A stretch of DNA of 64,000 bases from Prunella strophiata (lineage: Eukaryota > Chordata > Aves > Passeriformes > Prunellidae). This document shows, piece by piece, positions 11,131-23,282 of this stretch. The notes under the pieces are model-generated. The model was not told the DNA's origin and made no database searches. It worked only from the letters and a program-made list of their open reading frames with translations. The stretch covers positions 90,217,221 through 90,281,220 of the forward strand of contig JAZBQD010000015.1 of NCBI GenBank assembly GCA_036583965.1, in the 5' to 3' direction. Each line of letters opens with the position of its first letter. Position 1 is the stretch's first letter. Both the position numbers and the translations under genes were made by a program.

Positions 11131-13369
11131 GTATGGCTGCCAGTGTATATTCCTGATAAGCAGTGAGCTATGCAGATGCTGCTAGGTTTCCCAGCTTTCT
11201 GTACCATTCAACCTGCCAATGCCTGTGTGAGGGACACAATCATGTGTCACAAACAACCAGGAGCGGTGACACTCCATCCTCCTCTTGTAGTCCAGGAAAC
11301 TTAAAAGAATACAAGATTAATTTCCATGGGTCACGTGGTGCCACCCATAAAAGTCCCTATTGCTGTGAATGGGAAATTCTGCTTAAACCTGAGGACACAA
11401 TGAAACCCCCACAGTATTAATGCCATTTTAATTCCCCCTGGATTTGGAGTTTGGCATTACTAATGCAATTAATTCTGATAAAAGACAGAGAGCACCAGCT
11501 CCATGCATCTGAATATATACTTCAACACACAATCCACCCTGAGATGTATGGGGAAGCTACGTCTCTTTCCTTGTGTGACTGAAACCTCAGCACAGCTTGT
11601 CCTACTCAAAAAAGCACCACAAAAGTCCAAGGGACATATTGAAAACCATCATGAGGGAAAAAAAATGGAGCAGGTCTCATGGAAAAAAATGGAGCAGGGA
11701 GGGTTTCAGCACAGCAGCAAGGTGACAACCCAAGTGAAACTCTGTGTGGATCCCCTGGCAGAGCTGGGGCCACACCACGTACAAGCAGCTGCTGGAGCAA
11801 GCTGCCAGGGGAACTAAGGGGACATTGCAGTTTCCAGCAAACACACTCACATTCACAGCTCTGCTTCCCCTCTGAAACCTCTTTTAAATGCAGTGCATTA
11901 GGCAGCAGCCCCATGGGGGACTGGAAGACTCTGGGGCCCTGGGGTTGTCTGAGCTCAGTGCACTGCCAGGATAATATTAGCAGAGAAAACATCTGAAAAG
12001 AGACCAGAGTGACAGGCACCCCACCAGCAATTCTGTGCATTTATCCCAAAAATGAGCATGGATAAGAGGGGGTTACTGCTTCACTCCAGGTGCAGATTTT
12101 GATCAAGAGCCTGGGGAACTGAGCTGTTCAACCCAAAGCACCCCCTTCGCTTGCACCTCCTTTGCTTGCTGCAAGCAGGTGCATATGCTCAGGATGCTCA
12201 GGTTGTCCTTTATGGCTGGCTGGAAAATGTTATGGTTTTATCTGTAGGACAAGAGCACCTGCTGAGATTGGCCATGAACCAGTTGTTCCTTCCCATTTCC
12301 CCTCTTCCTGAGAAGAAAGAGATTACCTTTTCACCTACAATTTTTTTTGTTCCGAAGTCGTGGCTACATAAAGACAGAAAAAGCAGAAAGATGCTCCATA
12401 TGAACTAGGGTCCTTGCAAATATTTCCTTTGACCTGGGACAGGACAGAGGCAGCTGCACTCATGTCTAAACTGCAGGGCAGAGGACTGATCAAGGAATAC
12501 AGCAGGAAAGCAATCAGGGACACATAGAATCAGGAGGAAGAGCAGAAGATGAGGGTAGGGGAGAGAGAAATGAGAAAATGAATACAATCTGCTGATCTCT
12601 GAAGATCCTGGTGAAACATGAATGGGCCCTGGGTTAAGGAACATCTGTGCATGGTGAGGGCTAGATGATACTGGGAATAAACACAGCAAAGGAGATGAGC
12701 GTGAACACATGCCTTATGTTCAAAATCCAAATGGAAAGACATTTTTACATGTCACTATTTTAATAGTAGATATTAAACTTCCAACATTAACAACAAGAAA
12801 TAGACACCCTATCAATTTTTAATAAATACTAATGACCTCTTAAATTAAATTTCTAAGCTGAAAAATATCATCAATATCAAACACTTTTGAGACACACAAA
12901 ATCCTTACCAATCTGTATTAATGCCACTCATTGCAATACCTGCAATATCAACTTCCACAGACGTTTCTTGTTCGTTTGACTCCCCCCTGGCATTTTCACG
13001 TGCCTCTCCCCTGCAGCTGCTCCTTCTGCAGCACCATCATTCCCAACCAGCCTAAAGCACCTAACAACAAACACCACAGAGGTGCTCAGGTCTACACAGC
13101 TCTTCACTGCATGACACCTTGCCAGCAGTGGGGAGTAGAAGGGTTAAAACCCTGATGTGTTCTTTAACAGTCTCATACAGCCTTCTGAATGACTGCAGAG
13201 CAAAACATCATATTTAGGAAGAACAGCTGGTCTTTACCTTTTCATTACTAACCAGCAGCCTCAGCCTTTAGTCCATCTTTTGTTTTGAAGCAAGAGGATA
13301 TATTAGTGATGATATGAAAATGTTAGCAGAATCACAATCAGCACGCAGACAAGCTCAAGTGTGTCAACC
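11131..13369. other. Non-coding DNA, no feature recognised
   Basis: Overlapping open frames up to 144 codons on opposite strands (about 11600-12040) have no recognised family. They are typical of GC-richer non-coding DNA. A small duplication lies at 11656-11698. Confidence 0.45.
11656..11698. repeat. Direct duplication of an ~18-bp word
   Basis: 'ggaaaaaaaatggagcagg' (11656-11674) recurs as 'ggaaaaaaatggagcagg' (11681-11698), differing by one A, with six bases between. It looks like a local slippage duplication. Confidence 0.85.
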
Positions 13370-13439
13370 CCCAAATCTTTATCTTCTCTCGCCTTTGAAT
13401 GCTCCTATCTTATTTTTCACTCTGTCTGCTAAATGCATT

Positions 13440-13545
13440 TACCCCATTACAGCTGCAAGCTCTTTCAGACAGGGGCTGCATCTTCTTCTATTGTACTTCT
13501 CTTTCAGACACCCAAGATGAGGTGAGTGCTTAATTAATATGAAGT
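13440..13545 (+). repeat. Ancient amniote repeat tail (L3/MIR-type)
   Basis: The segment 'gcaagctctttcagacagg' (13455-13473) followed by 'ggctgcatcttcttctattg', 'tacttctc' and a closing 'tgcttaattaatatg' follows the layout of a widespread old amniote repeat tail. That tail reads 'aagctctttgaggcaggga', then a 'ctgtgtcttg..ttgtac' block, then an AT-rich end. The match is by eye and diverged, and the exact family (L3/CR1-like or MIR-like) is not resolved. Confidence 0.4.
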
Positions 13546-16339
13546 CACAATGATATGAAACAGCACACAAAAAATATTTCTCCAAAGAATAGAAGACTTG
13601 GCAGAGTAAATCTACTAAAAACATAAGATTTTCATCAGGGTTTGTTTTTCTGGGTTTGGAGGAATATTCTGTACCACAGTGTATTCCCTGGCCTGACCAA
13701 TGAATATTAGCTGGAATAAAATGGTATATTAATTTCCCTTGACAATAATTGGAGCAGCCTATGATCTCAGCAACCCTCTGGGTATATTCCTAAGGTCAGA
13801 ACAAGAGTGTCACAGCCATGTTGCTCTTTTATGCCACTCCCTACACATCTTCAGGGAAAGCTACTAATCCACTTAAACAATTACCTTTCAGAGGAAGAGG
13901 CAGAGGACTTTGTATGAGGATACCTAATAAATGACTCAACCTGTGAAATATTTGAAAAGCTCACAGAGCAAAGAAGTGGAATACAGCTATTATCTGACAT
14001 GTAGCACCAATGAATAAAATCGTCACCAGACTGAAACCGCTCAGTATTTTTATTCATGTCTGCACTGCAAAGTGGTTGAAGCCTAAAACTAATGAAGGAA
14101 ATAATATGCAATTCATCATGGTGTAGAGAGAGAAAGGCAGATGAACATAACTCTTGACTCGTGTCACGTCAGTGCCTTTCAAACTTCTCTTTGTGGCAGC
14201 TTTTGGGAAAGAACCATATTCTCTGTGCCACATGCCAGCTCTCTTTCATCCTGTGAAAGAGCCATGTCCCCAAACCCTGCTCAGGCTGTGAGCAGGAAAT
14301 CCTCTCAGTTTCTTACTGCTCGCCTGGCACATGCATACAAAATAAGGAAAGATAATCAGTAATCATGCCTAACTTTGAGTTAATGGGGCATAACACTGGA
14401 GGCGGATCACTAAGTAGCTGTTCCACATACTGGAGCTGGGAGTCAGATGCAGACTGCTGCTGTGCCTGGGAAGGGATGATAGGATGCAGTCACAGCACCT
14501 GCCTGTGCTGGGACCACATTGCCTCAGCCCAGCTTGCCTGGCTCTCCCAGAGAAAAGCTTGACTCCGGGAAAAAACTTCACTCTTTGTTGGCCGCCATGG
14601 ACTTGGCATTTCTGCTAGGGAGGTGAAAGCTGCTTCTCCTGTCTTCCTGCATTCTGCACAGCACAGGGAAAGTACTGGAGGCAGGAGGACTGGGACCTGT
14701 GACTCAGTTTGGGGCTCTCAGGCTCAGATGGAGGGGACCCTGCAGAGGGCAGTTTATAAGAGCCCCCTTTCAAGAGATGTCTACCTGCTGCCAGCACACA
14801 GTGATTGCAATCAGCTGAGCAGGGGGCACTGCCCACCTCCAGGGGAAGGATCCCACCTGGGGCCAGCAGTGAGCTGGAGCATTGGGTTTGCTGCTCGTGG
14901 CAACTTCACTGCACACATGCACACCTATCTTTAGCTTTTTCTGTCTTAAATAGCTGGACCTGCTGCTTTGCCTGGGTATTTGGGCACTGTCAGTGTGCTT
15001 GCAGCTGCAGATTGGCACCTCTAAAATTTTAGTCATGATTTCAGTCAATTTTCACATTTCCAAAATGGAGCAATACCTCATAAAGCACAGATCTAATGCA
15101 TATAACACCAATTTGCTGAATGTCAGTGTATACTGACCTTCTATTACAAACACTGGCAGATGGCCATTCCTTTAGTACTCAAGAGTTGCTTGAATAGAAA
15201 ATCAAGTGATGGCTTAGCCTGTGTTTCGCCTCTGCATCAGTGCCCATAGCAACACGCAGTGGTAGCTGCCTGAATGCAATGCCTCTGCCACCACCAGCTC
15301 CTTTCCAGCACAGCAAAGCCATTGGGGATCCCATGGCTACGATATCCAGTTCTGTCAGAGCTGCTAAATAGCAGGAGGGACCTTCTGGGAAGAGGACAGG
15401 AGCACACGGGCTGCCAGGCAGGAAGCCTCAACCCAGCCATAGCACATTGCATCCCGTAGAGCAACTGCTGCCTTGTGGTGCCACTGGGGCAAGGAGACAC
15501 AGGCAGCCTGGAAGTAATGTCTTCCAAAAATGGATCGTAAGTGCAATCTAATGGCAGAGGAAAAAGTGCCTGAGAAGCCAGGGAATGCAGGGTTGGATCA
15601 GACATCATTTCTGCAGCCTTGTGTGTGTGGCCAACCTCTGCACTAGTACCAACTTCCTCCTCCCTGTGTCCACAAAAGCTTTGCAAGTATTTTCTAACAG
15701 TCCAGTTTCTCTGTATTCAAGGTCTTTTTCCTATGCACCCTACAAAGCCTATTTCCAGAGCAGAGAGCCTGGCAGTGCCCAAGCACAAGGAGCATCCCAC
15801 TGCAAGTAATGCACACTGTGCCTTGCTCCAAATATATTCCTTCCCTTTTCAGCATCCCTCAGGTCTTCCATTTCAGAGCAGCCTGCACATTTTTGAGATT
15901 TTAAATGTGCTGTGGATGTTTTGGAAAATTGGAAGTGGCATGGTGAGTAGCCAAATGTTGTGGCATCCTGCACACCTGACCTCTTTTCCTTCAGGATTCT
16001 GCTTTCTCCCTCCCATGGGGAGATACTCAGAGGTTCAAGGCCAAACTGGGTGATGCTCCATACATCCAGCTGAATTCTCTCACTTAGGGGTGCAATCTGC
16101 ATTTCTGTGTGCCAGACCAAACCCGTGGTTGAGTTTGTGAGTCTGCTGGGAGGGCCACCAGAGTCTCCCAAGTGTTTTTGGTTGCTTTGCAGAGATGCTC
16201 AGAATCTCAGGGATGTTCCCTGCCAGAGTCTTGTGATTCTTTTAATAGGCTGTGAAATTTTGGAATGAAACTACTTAAGCCTTCTGACAACACAGCACAT
16301 CTCCAGGTGCCTTTCTCCACAACAAACATCCATTGTACA
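13546..16339. other. Non-coding DNA, no feature recognised
   Basis: AT-rich up to about 14400, then more mixed. Overlapping open frames of up to 149 codons on opposite strands at 15230-16170 have no family signature. A 'cccatagcaac' word near 15242 resembles half of an RFX-type X-box, but a single short word carries little weight. Confidence 0.45.
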
Positions 16340-16344
16340 GCCTT

Positions 16345-16390
16345 CTTCCTTTACAATGCGGATTAATTTTAACCCTCACAACAGCCTAAT
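16345..16390 (-). repeat. Possible MIR-type relic
   Basis: 'ggattaattttaaccctcac' followed by 'aacagccta' resembles the antisense MIR segment 'tcatttaatcctcacaacaa' followed by 'ccctatgag'. It is very short and weak. Confidence 0.25.
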
Positions 16391-16439
16391 GGAAAGACCG
16401 TGCTGCACTTCAAACGCCAAACACTTGCTGAAAGCTTTC

Positions 16440-16930
16440 CTTTGTTAGTGCCTCCTGGTTTAGTCACCACCAGCTTCTGAAAAGATTCCACAGAGTTAAT
16501 GTTTCCATTTCTTTTAATTCGCTTCGCAATGATGACACAGCCATAACACAGCTGTGTTCCAGCTCAAAGGAGCCGAGTGCGGATGCTGCCCACTGTTCCT
16601 CGGCCCCTGCTCCCTCCCTGGCTCGTAAGTGGGGCTGCTGCTGTTGGGAGGATACAGTGACATTTTCCAATCTGGGGTGGAAAAGTTCTTTTAAAGGAAG
16701 CCTCTTCTGTTTTATTTTTCCCCCTCATTATTTTTCTTCTTCTTCTTTTATTTATTTTTTTTTTTTAATTTGACATTTTCTCTGTGAAAAGCTGACCTAA
16801 TTTTCTGGGAATAATGTAAATGGTTATACACTCAAAGCATTGCGCTGGAGAGTTTATAGATAAAGCTGAACTATTTTATGGTTCAATTATCACAAAGTAC
16901 AGGGGATCCCTGTTGCATTAACACTTCATG
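16440..16930. promoter_or_regulatory. Candidate conserved non-coding block
   Basis: Two unique sub-blocks flank a pyrimidine-rich stretch (about 16705-16770). The first keeps several CpGs ('ttcgcttcgcaatgatgac' near 16518, 'gagccgagtgcggatg' near 16569). The second holds ordered AT-rich words ('aatgtaaatggttatacac' near 16813 and 'ggttcaattatcacaaag' near 16879). CpG retention in otherwise CpG-poor DNA hints at constraint. Conservation could not be tested. Confidence 0.22.
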
Positions 16931-18195
16931 AAGATATTACAGTGGGGGCTTCCTTGCTCTTTTCCATGTAAGTTAGGATTTGCCAGTAAAAGCTTCACTG
17001 CAGTTCTGTCACTACAAAATCCATTAGCCCTGCCAGTTGTAAAAGACATGTTAAAGACATTTTCCTCAATGACTGTATCTGGTGTTAGTATTCATACCAA
17101 TTCCTTGCCCTGTTCTGAAGGAAGTTTTAAATTGTCTATTCTGATGCACAAAAGATAAGAGTTGTTATGGAGAAGAATTATTCTGGGATGAGAAAGGCAA
17201 AGAAAAGGCGATGAAGCAGTGGCAAAAAGGGTTGGCAGTGACACGAGGGCTGTAGCAGTAGCTGGTTGCCACTATGCTGCTGGGCTGATGTTAGGACAGG
17301 GATGTCCAGGTCATCCCAAATGAGTGGCAAGTAGCAAGCAGTCCCTTCCTGCAGCAGGATGTGGGACAAGTCGTGGGGGCAGAGCCCTTCTCCCTGTTGC
17401 ACTGGGCTGTGGAGGAGGCTGCAGGAGACTCCCATCACCCTCCACCTATGCCTGTACAATCATCTAGGTTAGGCTGTGGTAACCTGTATTTCAAATTAGG
17501 GTGGAGTGCACCAGGTTGACTCCACCAAAGGGACAAAGCCTTACAGCCTTAATGCACTAGATTGAAATTGTGGGGCAGGAGGGATCGAATTGTCTGGGCC
17601 TATTCTTCTTATTCAAGAGTTTTCTCTTTAGGGAACTGAGCTGTAGAAATCTCTGAGTCCCTGCTTGGGTGCAGGTCTATTGACCAAATTAGGTGTGCAA
17701 TTCCATGGTAGATTTGCAGTTTCAACACCAGATTTTCTGACATTTCTGGTTTGTTTGGTTTTTTCCCAAAAGAGCAAGGTTTTTTCATTTCTTACTTCAC
17801 ATATTCTGTTGGTCAATGCCTTCAGCAAGCTGAACTGTGCAAGTGCTTTTCAAAGGAATAGATGTACCACAGTCATCTTCCTTGTTGGTAGCTGAACCAG
17901 CAGCTTCAAGTGTGGATTGGGTCTGGCTTCCAGTTCTCCAGCCATATCTGGCTCCCGTGGAGATACGGCTCATGCTCTTGAAGGAAATTGTTCATCTGTT
18001 GCTGGTGTGTGCTTTCATTTCTACGAGAGTCTAATTAGGTTCAGTGATTAGGAGTGCTAATAGGCATAACAATCCCACAGAAATTTACCTTTCAGAAAAA
18101 GAAGGGCTGCAAAAATACCCGGCAAAGGAAGAAAAAGAAAGAGAGGAAAACTTAAAAATAACTCAAACCAACAAAACCCTAACAATTTTATGCAG
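16931..18195. other. Non-coding DNA, no feature recognised
   Basis: Short open frames without family signature. No recognisable repeats apart from brief T or A runs. Confidence 0.5.
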
Positions 18196-18221
18196 GATAA
18201 AATAAATAAATAAATAAATAG
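18196..18221. repeat. (AAAT)n microsatellite, ~5 units
   Basis: The run 'aaaataaataaataaataaa' continues for a few more bases, a short tetranucleotide repeat directly upstream of the SINE-like relic. Confidence 0.85.
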
Positions 18222-18229
18222 CCACTATG

Positions 18230-18340
18230 CAAATGCCTCTACCTATCTATCAGAGATTGTTGTAAAGGCAAATTAGCTAATTGCTGCAAAGTGCTTTGAA
18301 AATGAAAAGGGATATATAAGAGGTGATTATTATTATTCAC
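18230..18340 (+). repeat. MIR/CORE-SINE-type relic, 3' tail
   Basis: The order 'ctacctatctatcagagatt', 'gttgtaaaggcaaattagct', 'gcaaagtgctttgaaaatga', 'gatatataagaggtgattat' and 'tattatt' matches the 3' half of MIR-like SINEs. In those elements a 'cctacctcacagggttgttg' block leads to 'gtaaagcgctttgagaa', then 'gctatataa' and an ATT-rich tail. Such SINEs spread before the amniote radiation and survive in birds only as scattered, often constrained, fragments. The match is by eye. Confidence 0.5.
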
Positions 18341-19099
18341 AACAATCTGGTAGGTGAAGGCATCTGTCTATTTTGCTTTTTATATCCCCAGAGCTTTCCC
18401 AAAGCAACATTAGAAGAAAGGAAAAGACCTAAAATAGGAGAAGAATGATCCCAAAATGGAGAGAAAAGGCCTGTGACATTTGTGAATAATAAAAAATAAT
18501 AAGCTACAGATCAGTTTTAAAAATACCGTCAGGAGTTTAGGGTAAGAAAGCTACACTGAGGTGCATTTGAACTGATCTTAATGGATATAGAGATCATTAG
18601 CAGTGTGCTGATACTGCTGAACTGACACGGAAAATATTAATTTAAATAGGAATATCTTACATTAAGTCTATAACTGCATTTAGATGCAAATGAGTCAAGC
18701 TTCCATGCCCTACGCTTTGGCCCTTTTAGTACCAGGCAGAGCGTCTGTTTTGTGTCAAAACTTACACAAATTACAAAGGGTAAAGTTTTTATCCCATCAC
18801 AGGATCTGATACAATTCTGCAATCTCAAATGTTCAAGGATGATGTAATGAGAGCCGTAATTTGGCCTGAGAATAAATCACACATTTATCTCCAGAAGCTG
18901 CAGAATAGCATCCAAGCCTCTGAATACTTATATTATGTGTTAACTCCCCTTGCACGGGCAAACCCCAGGGAGCTACTCTTGTGCTTATGCTAAGTGCATG
19001 CAAAAGTGCTAGCAAGATCACTACACTAATTTTCAGCATCAGAAAGTAAAATAATGCCTATACTGAGGCAAGACTTCTGATAAATCCATGAACTACAAC

Positions 19100-19129
19100 A
19101 TTTCATAGCTGTGGATTTCATAGCTCTGG
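19100..19129. repeat. Tandem duplication of a 15-bp word
   Basis: 'atttcatagctgtgg' is followed directly by 'atttcatagctctgg', one base different. A minor local duplication. Confidence 0.85.
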
Positions 19130-19149
19130 AAGAATTAACTCATTTTTCC

Positions 19150-19168
19150 TTTTTTTTTTTTTTTTTTT
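19150..19168. repeat. Poly(T) run, 19 bases
   Basis: Nineteen consecutive T residues. No retrotransposed gene is recognised upstream on the minus strand. Confidence 0.95.
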
Positions 19169-21429
19169 GCCTTCTTCTCAATTATCACTTGCTCTAGCTA
19201 TAAATCACTTCAGAGCTCATTCCTTAAAGGTATCCAAAATTCCCTCAGGTGTTTTGACATAATTCTATTACATCTTATTTCTGTTTAATATTAAATTCTT
19301 TCCTGCATGTTTAAATAAACCTGGAAACCTTTTTAAGGAGCACAGCTTAATGGGGAACTAAGAACATGCGCGCCGAATGTCACCATCTTACATATGTTTT
19401 ATTATTAATGGTAATTCATGCAGAACCAGCCACTTCACAAGGAGAGACTAAACACTTACATAAAGGTAGGTGCTTCTCTCTGACCTTAATTTGTTTCTGT
19501 ACTTGAACACTGGATTCCCTTTCAAAAAATAATTATTCCCATAAAGATTAAAAACCAATAACCTGGCCTCTTTCTGTGAGAAAAACAAATGCAGAGGCTT
19601 CAGTGGGAATGCTGGAAATACTTTCTTGGTGGCTATTCCAATAATCTGCAGTGAAAGAGGTCTTCTCCTGGGTCAGGATGTGTGTGCACTGAGAGAAGGG
19701 ATATGGAGGATGCCTGTTCCCATATGTTTCATGGCATTTTCTGTCTTGTCTGTAATACGTTTTCTTACTGCTTCTGCTATTAGTTGACATGATGTCAGGA
19801 ATGGCCTTCCAATATGAAAAGTAGGCAGTTTCTGCTGTTAGAGATCTTCTACCCAGAGTGGAGAGACTGTGGGATGTTCTCTCACTTCTGATGCAGTGGC
19901 CCATCTGTCCAGGCATGGGCACATCTTGGGCTTTGTCTTCTGCCTGCAAGAACTATAGACCCACAGGCATTTCTGGTAGCTCACAGTCTCTCCAAATTTG
20001 CCCAGAGAAGCAGGACTAGTAGAAGAAATAGGGACAGGTTAGTAGAGACAAGATTTCCACCTCACCTCTTTCAAAGCTGGTGTTTGCCTGGGTGTTTCAC
20101 ATACCTGTCTGAGTGAGCAGTGAAAATGCTCACTGGAGTGGGACGTGCTGATTCCCACCACTGGTCATGAAGGACACATCATTTCAGACAGACTGGGCTG
20201 CACACACAGAAATGGAAGGTTTGGCAGGAAATCCAGATATGCCTTAACTGAAATATTTACAATGTTTAACATTGCCATGAAACCTGGATATCATCAGTTC
20301 TTAAAGTATTTCTCCCTCCTCCCACCTCTACCACAGTTCTTTCCCTAGTAACCAGTTAGCTGATCTACCAGGGATCGTAGAGAACTTGGTCAAGTCAGTG
20401 GCAAAGGAAGGGTATCCAAATAATAAGCCTGCATGGAGTCTGTGTTTACACCATTTTTTCCTCTGCTTTTGGAAAAGGTGGATGTTTTCACTGTAGGGAA
20501 CAACTGCTAAAGGAAGAATATTAAATTACAAAGATGCCAAAAAAACAACAGGAAAGAAAAAGCAAGGATTCTTGGATTATAACAATCTTTCCATTAAAAA
20601 AAAAAAACATATATAAAAATCACAACAGTGCATGATGTCTTTTGTCGTCCTTTGGTACTACATATCTGTTGACATAAAAAAGAAAGCTGTGATATAAATC
20701 TGACGCTGCTTGTCAAGACACTGGAATATTATTCTAATAAGGCATCTACTGTATCCTTTTCAGAATCCAAAGACATCCATCAAAGCCAAAGATTGAAAGG
20801 GATAGCTTTGACTTTATATTGCTAGGCACTGGTTTTTTTGAGGAAAAAGTATTACTATTTTTTTGTTCTTTTTCAGGAATGCAAAGCTGGAACTTGAACA
20901 GGAAAGAATCTGACATTTTGCAAGTAGTGGAAGAAGTGCTCATAGATACATCTTAAATTTTCCATCCTATCTTTGACTGTGGAATAGTCACAGGTGTCTG
21001 CTCTGAGCATACAGTGAGTATTTTTTGTCTAGCTAGCAATTAATGAGCAGTACAAGTGAATAGCATTGTACTGACATTTATCTCTCCAAAACTTTGCCCT
21101 ACGAAGTCTAACTACACCCTTTGGGTGGTAAGTAGGTTTTTATTGTGTGGGAAAAAAAAAAAAAGAAAAAGGAAATTGGAAGGTTGAGCCAACACAGATG
21201 CACTAAGGACAGTGAGAACTCTCACTGAGGGATGCAGCATGAACAGCACAACCAAAAAGTCTTGTGTGTCAAGCAATTCTTCACCTAAAATTCTTTGAAA
21301 ACTGAATAAGCAGGAATAATTTCTCTGTCAATCACAGAATTGGCTTTCAGTTGAGCTGGGTTGCTGAGCCCCATAGCCCAGGTCCTCATTCCTCACCTGG
21401 TCTCTCTGGCTGCGAAGCCGAAGCAGCAC

Positions 21430-21545
21430 ACTGCTTCATGCCTCTCTTTTCTCACCTGCAGAACTTGCATGCTACCTATCCACCTCACAGTGACATTACA
21501 AGGCTAATTTAATCACAGCTATATGGGCCTTCTGAGACAGCTGGA
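21430..21545 (+). repeat. Possible MIR-type relic
   Basis: 'cttttctcacctgcagaac', 'tgctacctatccacctcaca' and 'gacattacaaggctaattta' follow the MIR order 'tttcctcatctgtaaaat', 'tagtacctacctcacagggt', 'gttgtgaggattaaatgag'. Diverged and assigned by eye only. Confidence 0.35.
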
Positions 21546-22789
21546 GAAAAGGTGCTATAGCAGTCAGCAGGCTTTTTGTTATCATTAGAAGTGGCATTTG
21601 AGTGCCAGCTGAGGACTGCAGGAGCTGGATCCAGGCATCAGCTGTGGCTATATGTCGTAATGACCCAGATGATGAGAGTGGCTGAATGGGGAACAATTTT
21701 GGTGACCTGCAAAAGAGCTGCATTAAAAATGCAAACTCTTGTGCAGCCAGAATTTAATTCAGTGCCTGCAGAAACCAAAATCTTCTCGCATCTTCTCATA
21801 AAGAGGAAATTAATTAATGCTTTTTCTTCAGAAGTGCTTTTGCTTTTGAACAAACAAACCAGGAGAACAAATGAGACTGATAAAGTTGCTTGGAGGATCA
21901 TGTTAGGAGGATGGAAGGCAGCAGAGGTGACAGGGAGGCTTCCCAACACCCAAGAAAGATGTTTTGACTTTCCTTCTTCTTCGGTCTCTTTACCCTTTCC
22001 ATTCCTCTTGCTATTGTTGACAGCAGCACGCCAACAGCCCCATGTCTCTGGCACAAAATCTTTAAGGTCATCTTGTGAAAGTGGGTGGCCATGTCATCCA
22101 CCCACTGCAGCCCAGTTATCCCATCCATTGCCTCCCATCCCACATGGCAGAGCAGACACAGAGAGGCTGGAGTTTGCTTCAGAAAGTGAAATAGCACAGG
22201 GACCCATGCCTATGGCAGAGACAGCTTGGAGACACCTTCCCACTTCCCTCACCCAGTTTCTTCCATGGAATCTAACAGAGAGAGCTGTGTGAATAAATAT
22301 TGATACTAAACATAGTCAGGAATGAGAATTCATGATCTAAAATTACACAAATATTTGGGAATTTAGACACTATAACTCGAGTGGCACTTAATCTCCAAGT
22401 GCAACCAAAAATATGTAACTCCTCGGTTTACTAGCAGTGTCAGCTCCCCAAGTGTGGAGCTGAATAATTTAGAGTGGAAGAGAAAAAGAGAATGGCTGAG
22501 TGTGGATTTTGCTGGAGAGGAGAGGAGCCCCCCTTCAGATTCACTGGTGACTTTTCCTGGCTGGATGGAGAAAGGAGGCTCCAGGTCACCTTCAGGACAA
22601 CCCCCATAAATGAAGAGAAGAAACAGCCACACATGCAAAAGCCATCACCCTTCAGCCTCCTGCAGGCTCCAGCAGAGAAAAGGGGGGCACAGAGTGAGAG
22701 GAATGGGGGGCATGCAGGAGTGCAGGGTGTTGTAGCCTTCCCATGGCTGGGGAGGCTGCCCAACACCTGCCACCAGCCAGGCTCAAATC
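21546..22789. other. Non-coding DNA with an unexplained 238-codon open frame
   Basis: The plus-strand frame at 21576-22292 is the longest open frame outside simple repeats. Its translation shows no domain, signal peptide or repeat, is crossed by an overlapping 138-codon minus-strand frame, and has no recognisable splice or promoter context. The GC-richer patches (22030-22250, 22500-22760) make chance open frames likely. I treat it as non-coding. Confidence 0.4.
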
Positions 22790-22990
22790 TGAGAACTACA
22801 GCTGTAGCATAAAGGCGGATTATCGCCCATCCAAACCAAATTCAATTATCATATCTATGCTGCTCCTCTATTTCTGTAACTGGAAGGCTATTATTAGGCT
22901 CCCTCCCTCTCTCCCTCCCTCTCACTCCCTGTTTTTAATACATCTCCAAGTAATGCTGCTGTAAAACATTCAGAAAAGTAAACATTAGCT
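22790..22990. promoter_or_regulatory. Candidate conserved non-coding element
   Basis: Unique block with retained CpGs at its start ('aaaggcggattatcgcccat' near 22811) and AT-rich ordered words after it ('caattatcatatctatgc' near 22843, 'agtaaacattagctttaggc' near 22977), interrupted by a CT-rich run at 22899-22930. Inferred from composition only. Confidence 0.2.
22899..22930. repeat. CT-rich (CCCT)n tract
   Basis: Imperfect CCCT/CTCT repeats over about 32 bases, a homopyrimidine tract. Confidence 0.85.
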
Positions 22991-23062
22991 TTAGGCCATT
23001 TGATTATCAGTTTTCCAGAACACTTCGTTCTGCCCTGTGTTACTCCATACTCCTTTAATACT

Positions 23063-23090
<28 letters not shown>
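23063..23090. repeat. Poly(A) run, 28 bases
   Basis: Twenty-eight consecutive A residues. Preceded by 'ctcctttaatact' without a clear AATAAA signal, so no processed transcript can be argued. A second, longer A run begins 151 bases downstream. Confidence 0.97.
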
Positions 23091-23093
<3 letters not shown>

Positions 23094-23241
23094 ATGGACC
23101 GAGATGAGTTTAATGAATCCACACTATAGCAATTCCTCTCTCTGTCTCCAGTGATGGCTCTGGCTCACTCTCACAGTGGCAAAAAAAATGGCAGTTTATG
23201 CTTGGATGGAAAAGAAGTGAGGAAATAGGTTTTCCCTGTGG

Positions 23242-23277
<36 letters not shown>

Positions 23278-23282
23278 AAAAA
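23242..23282. repeat. Poly(A) run, 34 + 6 bases
   Basis: Thirty-four A residues, one G, then six more A. Together with the run at 23063-23090 it brackets about 150 bases of unremarkable sequence. Confidence 0.97.

Larger units (their letters stand above)
18346..21340. other. Non-coding AT-rich DNA
   Basis: Contains T19 at 19150-19168, a 15-bp tandem duplication at 19100-19129, and an A run at about 20595-20607. The frame of 133 codons at 19548-19949 (minus) has no recognised family. No gene is supported. Confidence 0.5.

Noticed and set aside
11606..12040. 144-codon minus-strand frame with opposing plus frames
   Set aside because: Opposing frames in a GC-richer patch with no recognised domain; consistent with chance.
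15240..15255. RFX X-box-like word 'cccatagcaac'
   Set aside because: Only one half-site is present, which is expected many times by chance.
15237..16171. Several overlapping frames of 140-149 codons
   Set aside because: They occupy both strands and multiple phases without domain similarity; best explained by composition.
21576..22292. 238-codon plus-strand open frame
   Set aside because: No family signature, overlapped by a 138-codon frame on the other strand, no splice or promoter context. Its length is not exceptional for the best of all frames in 64 kb.
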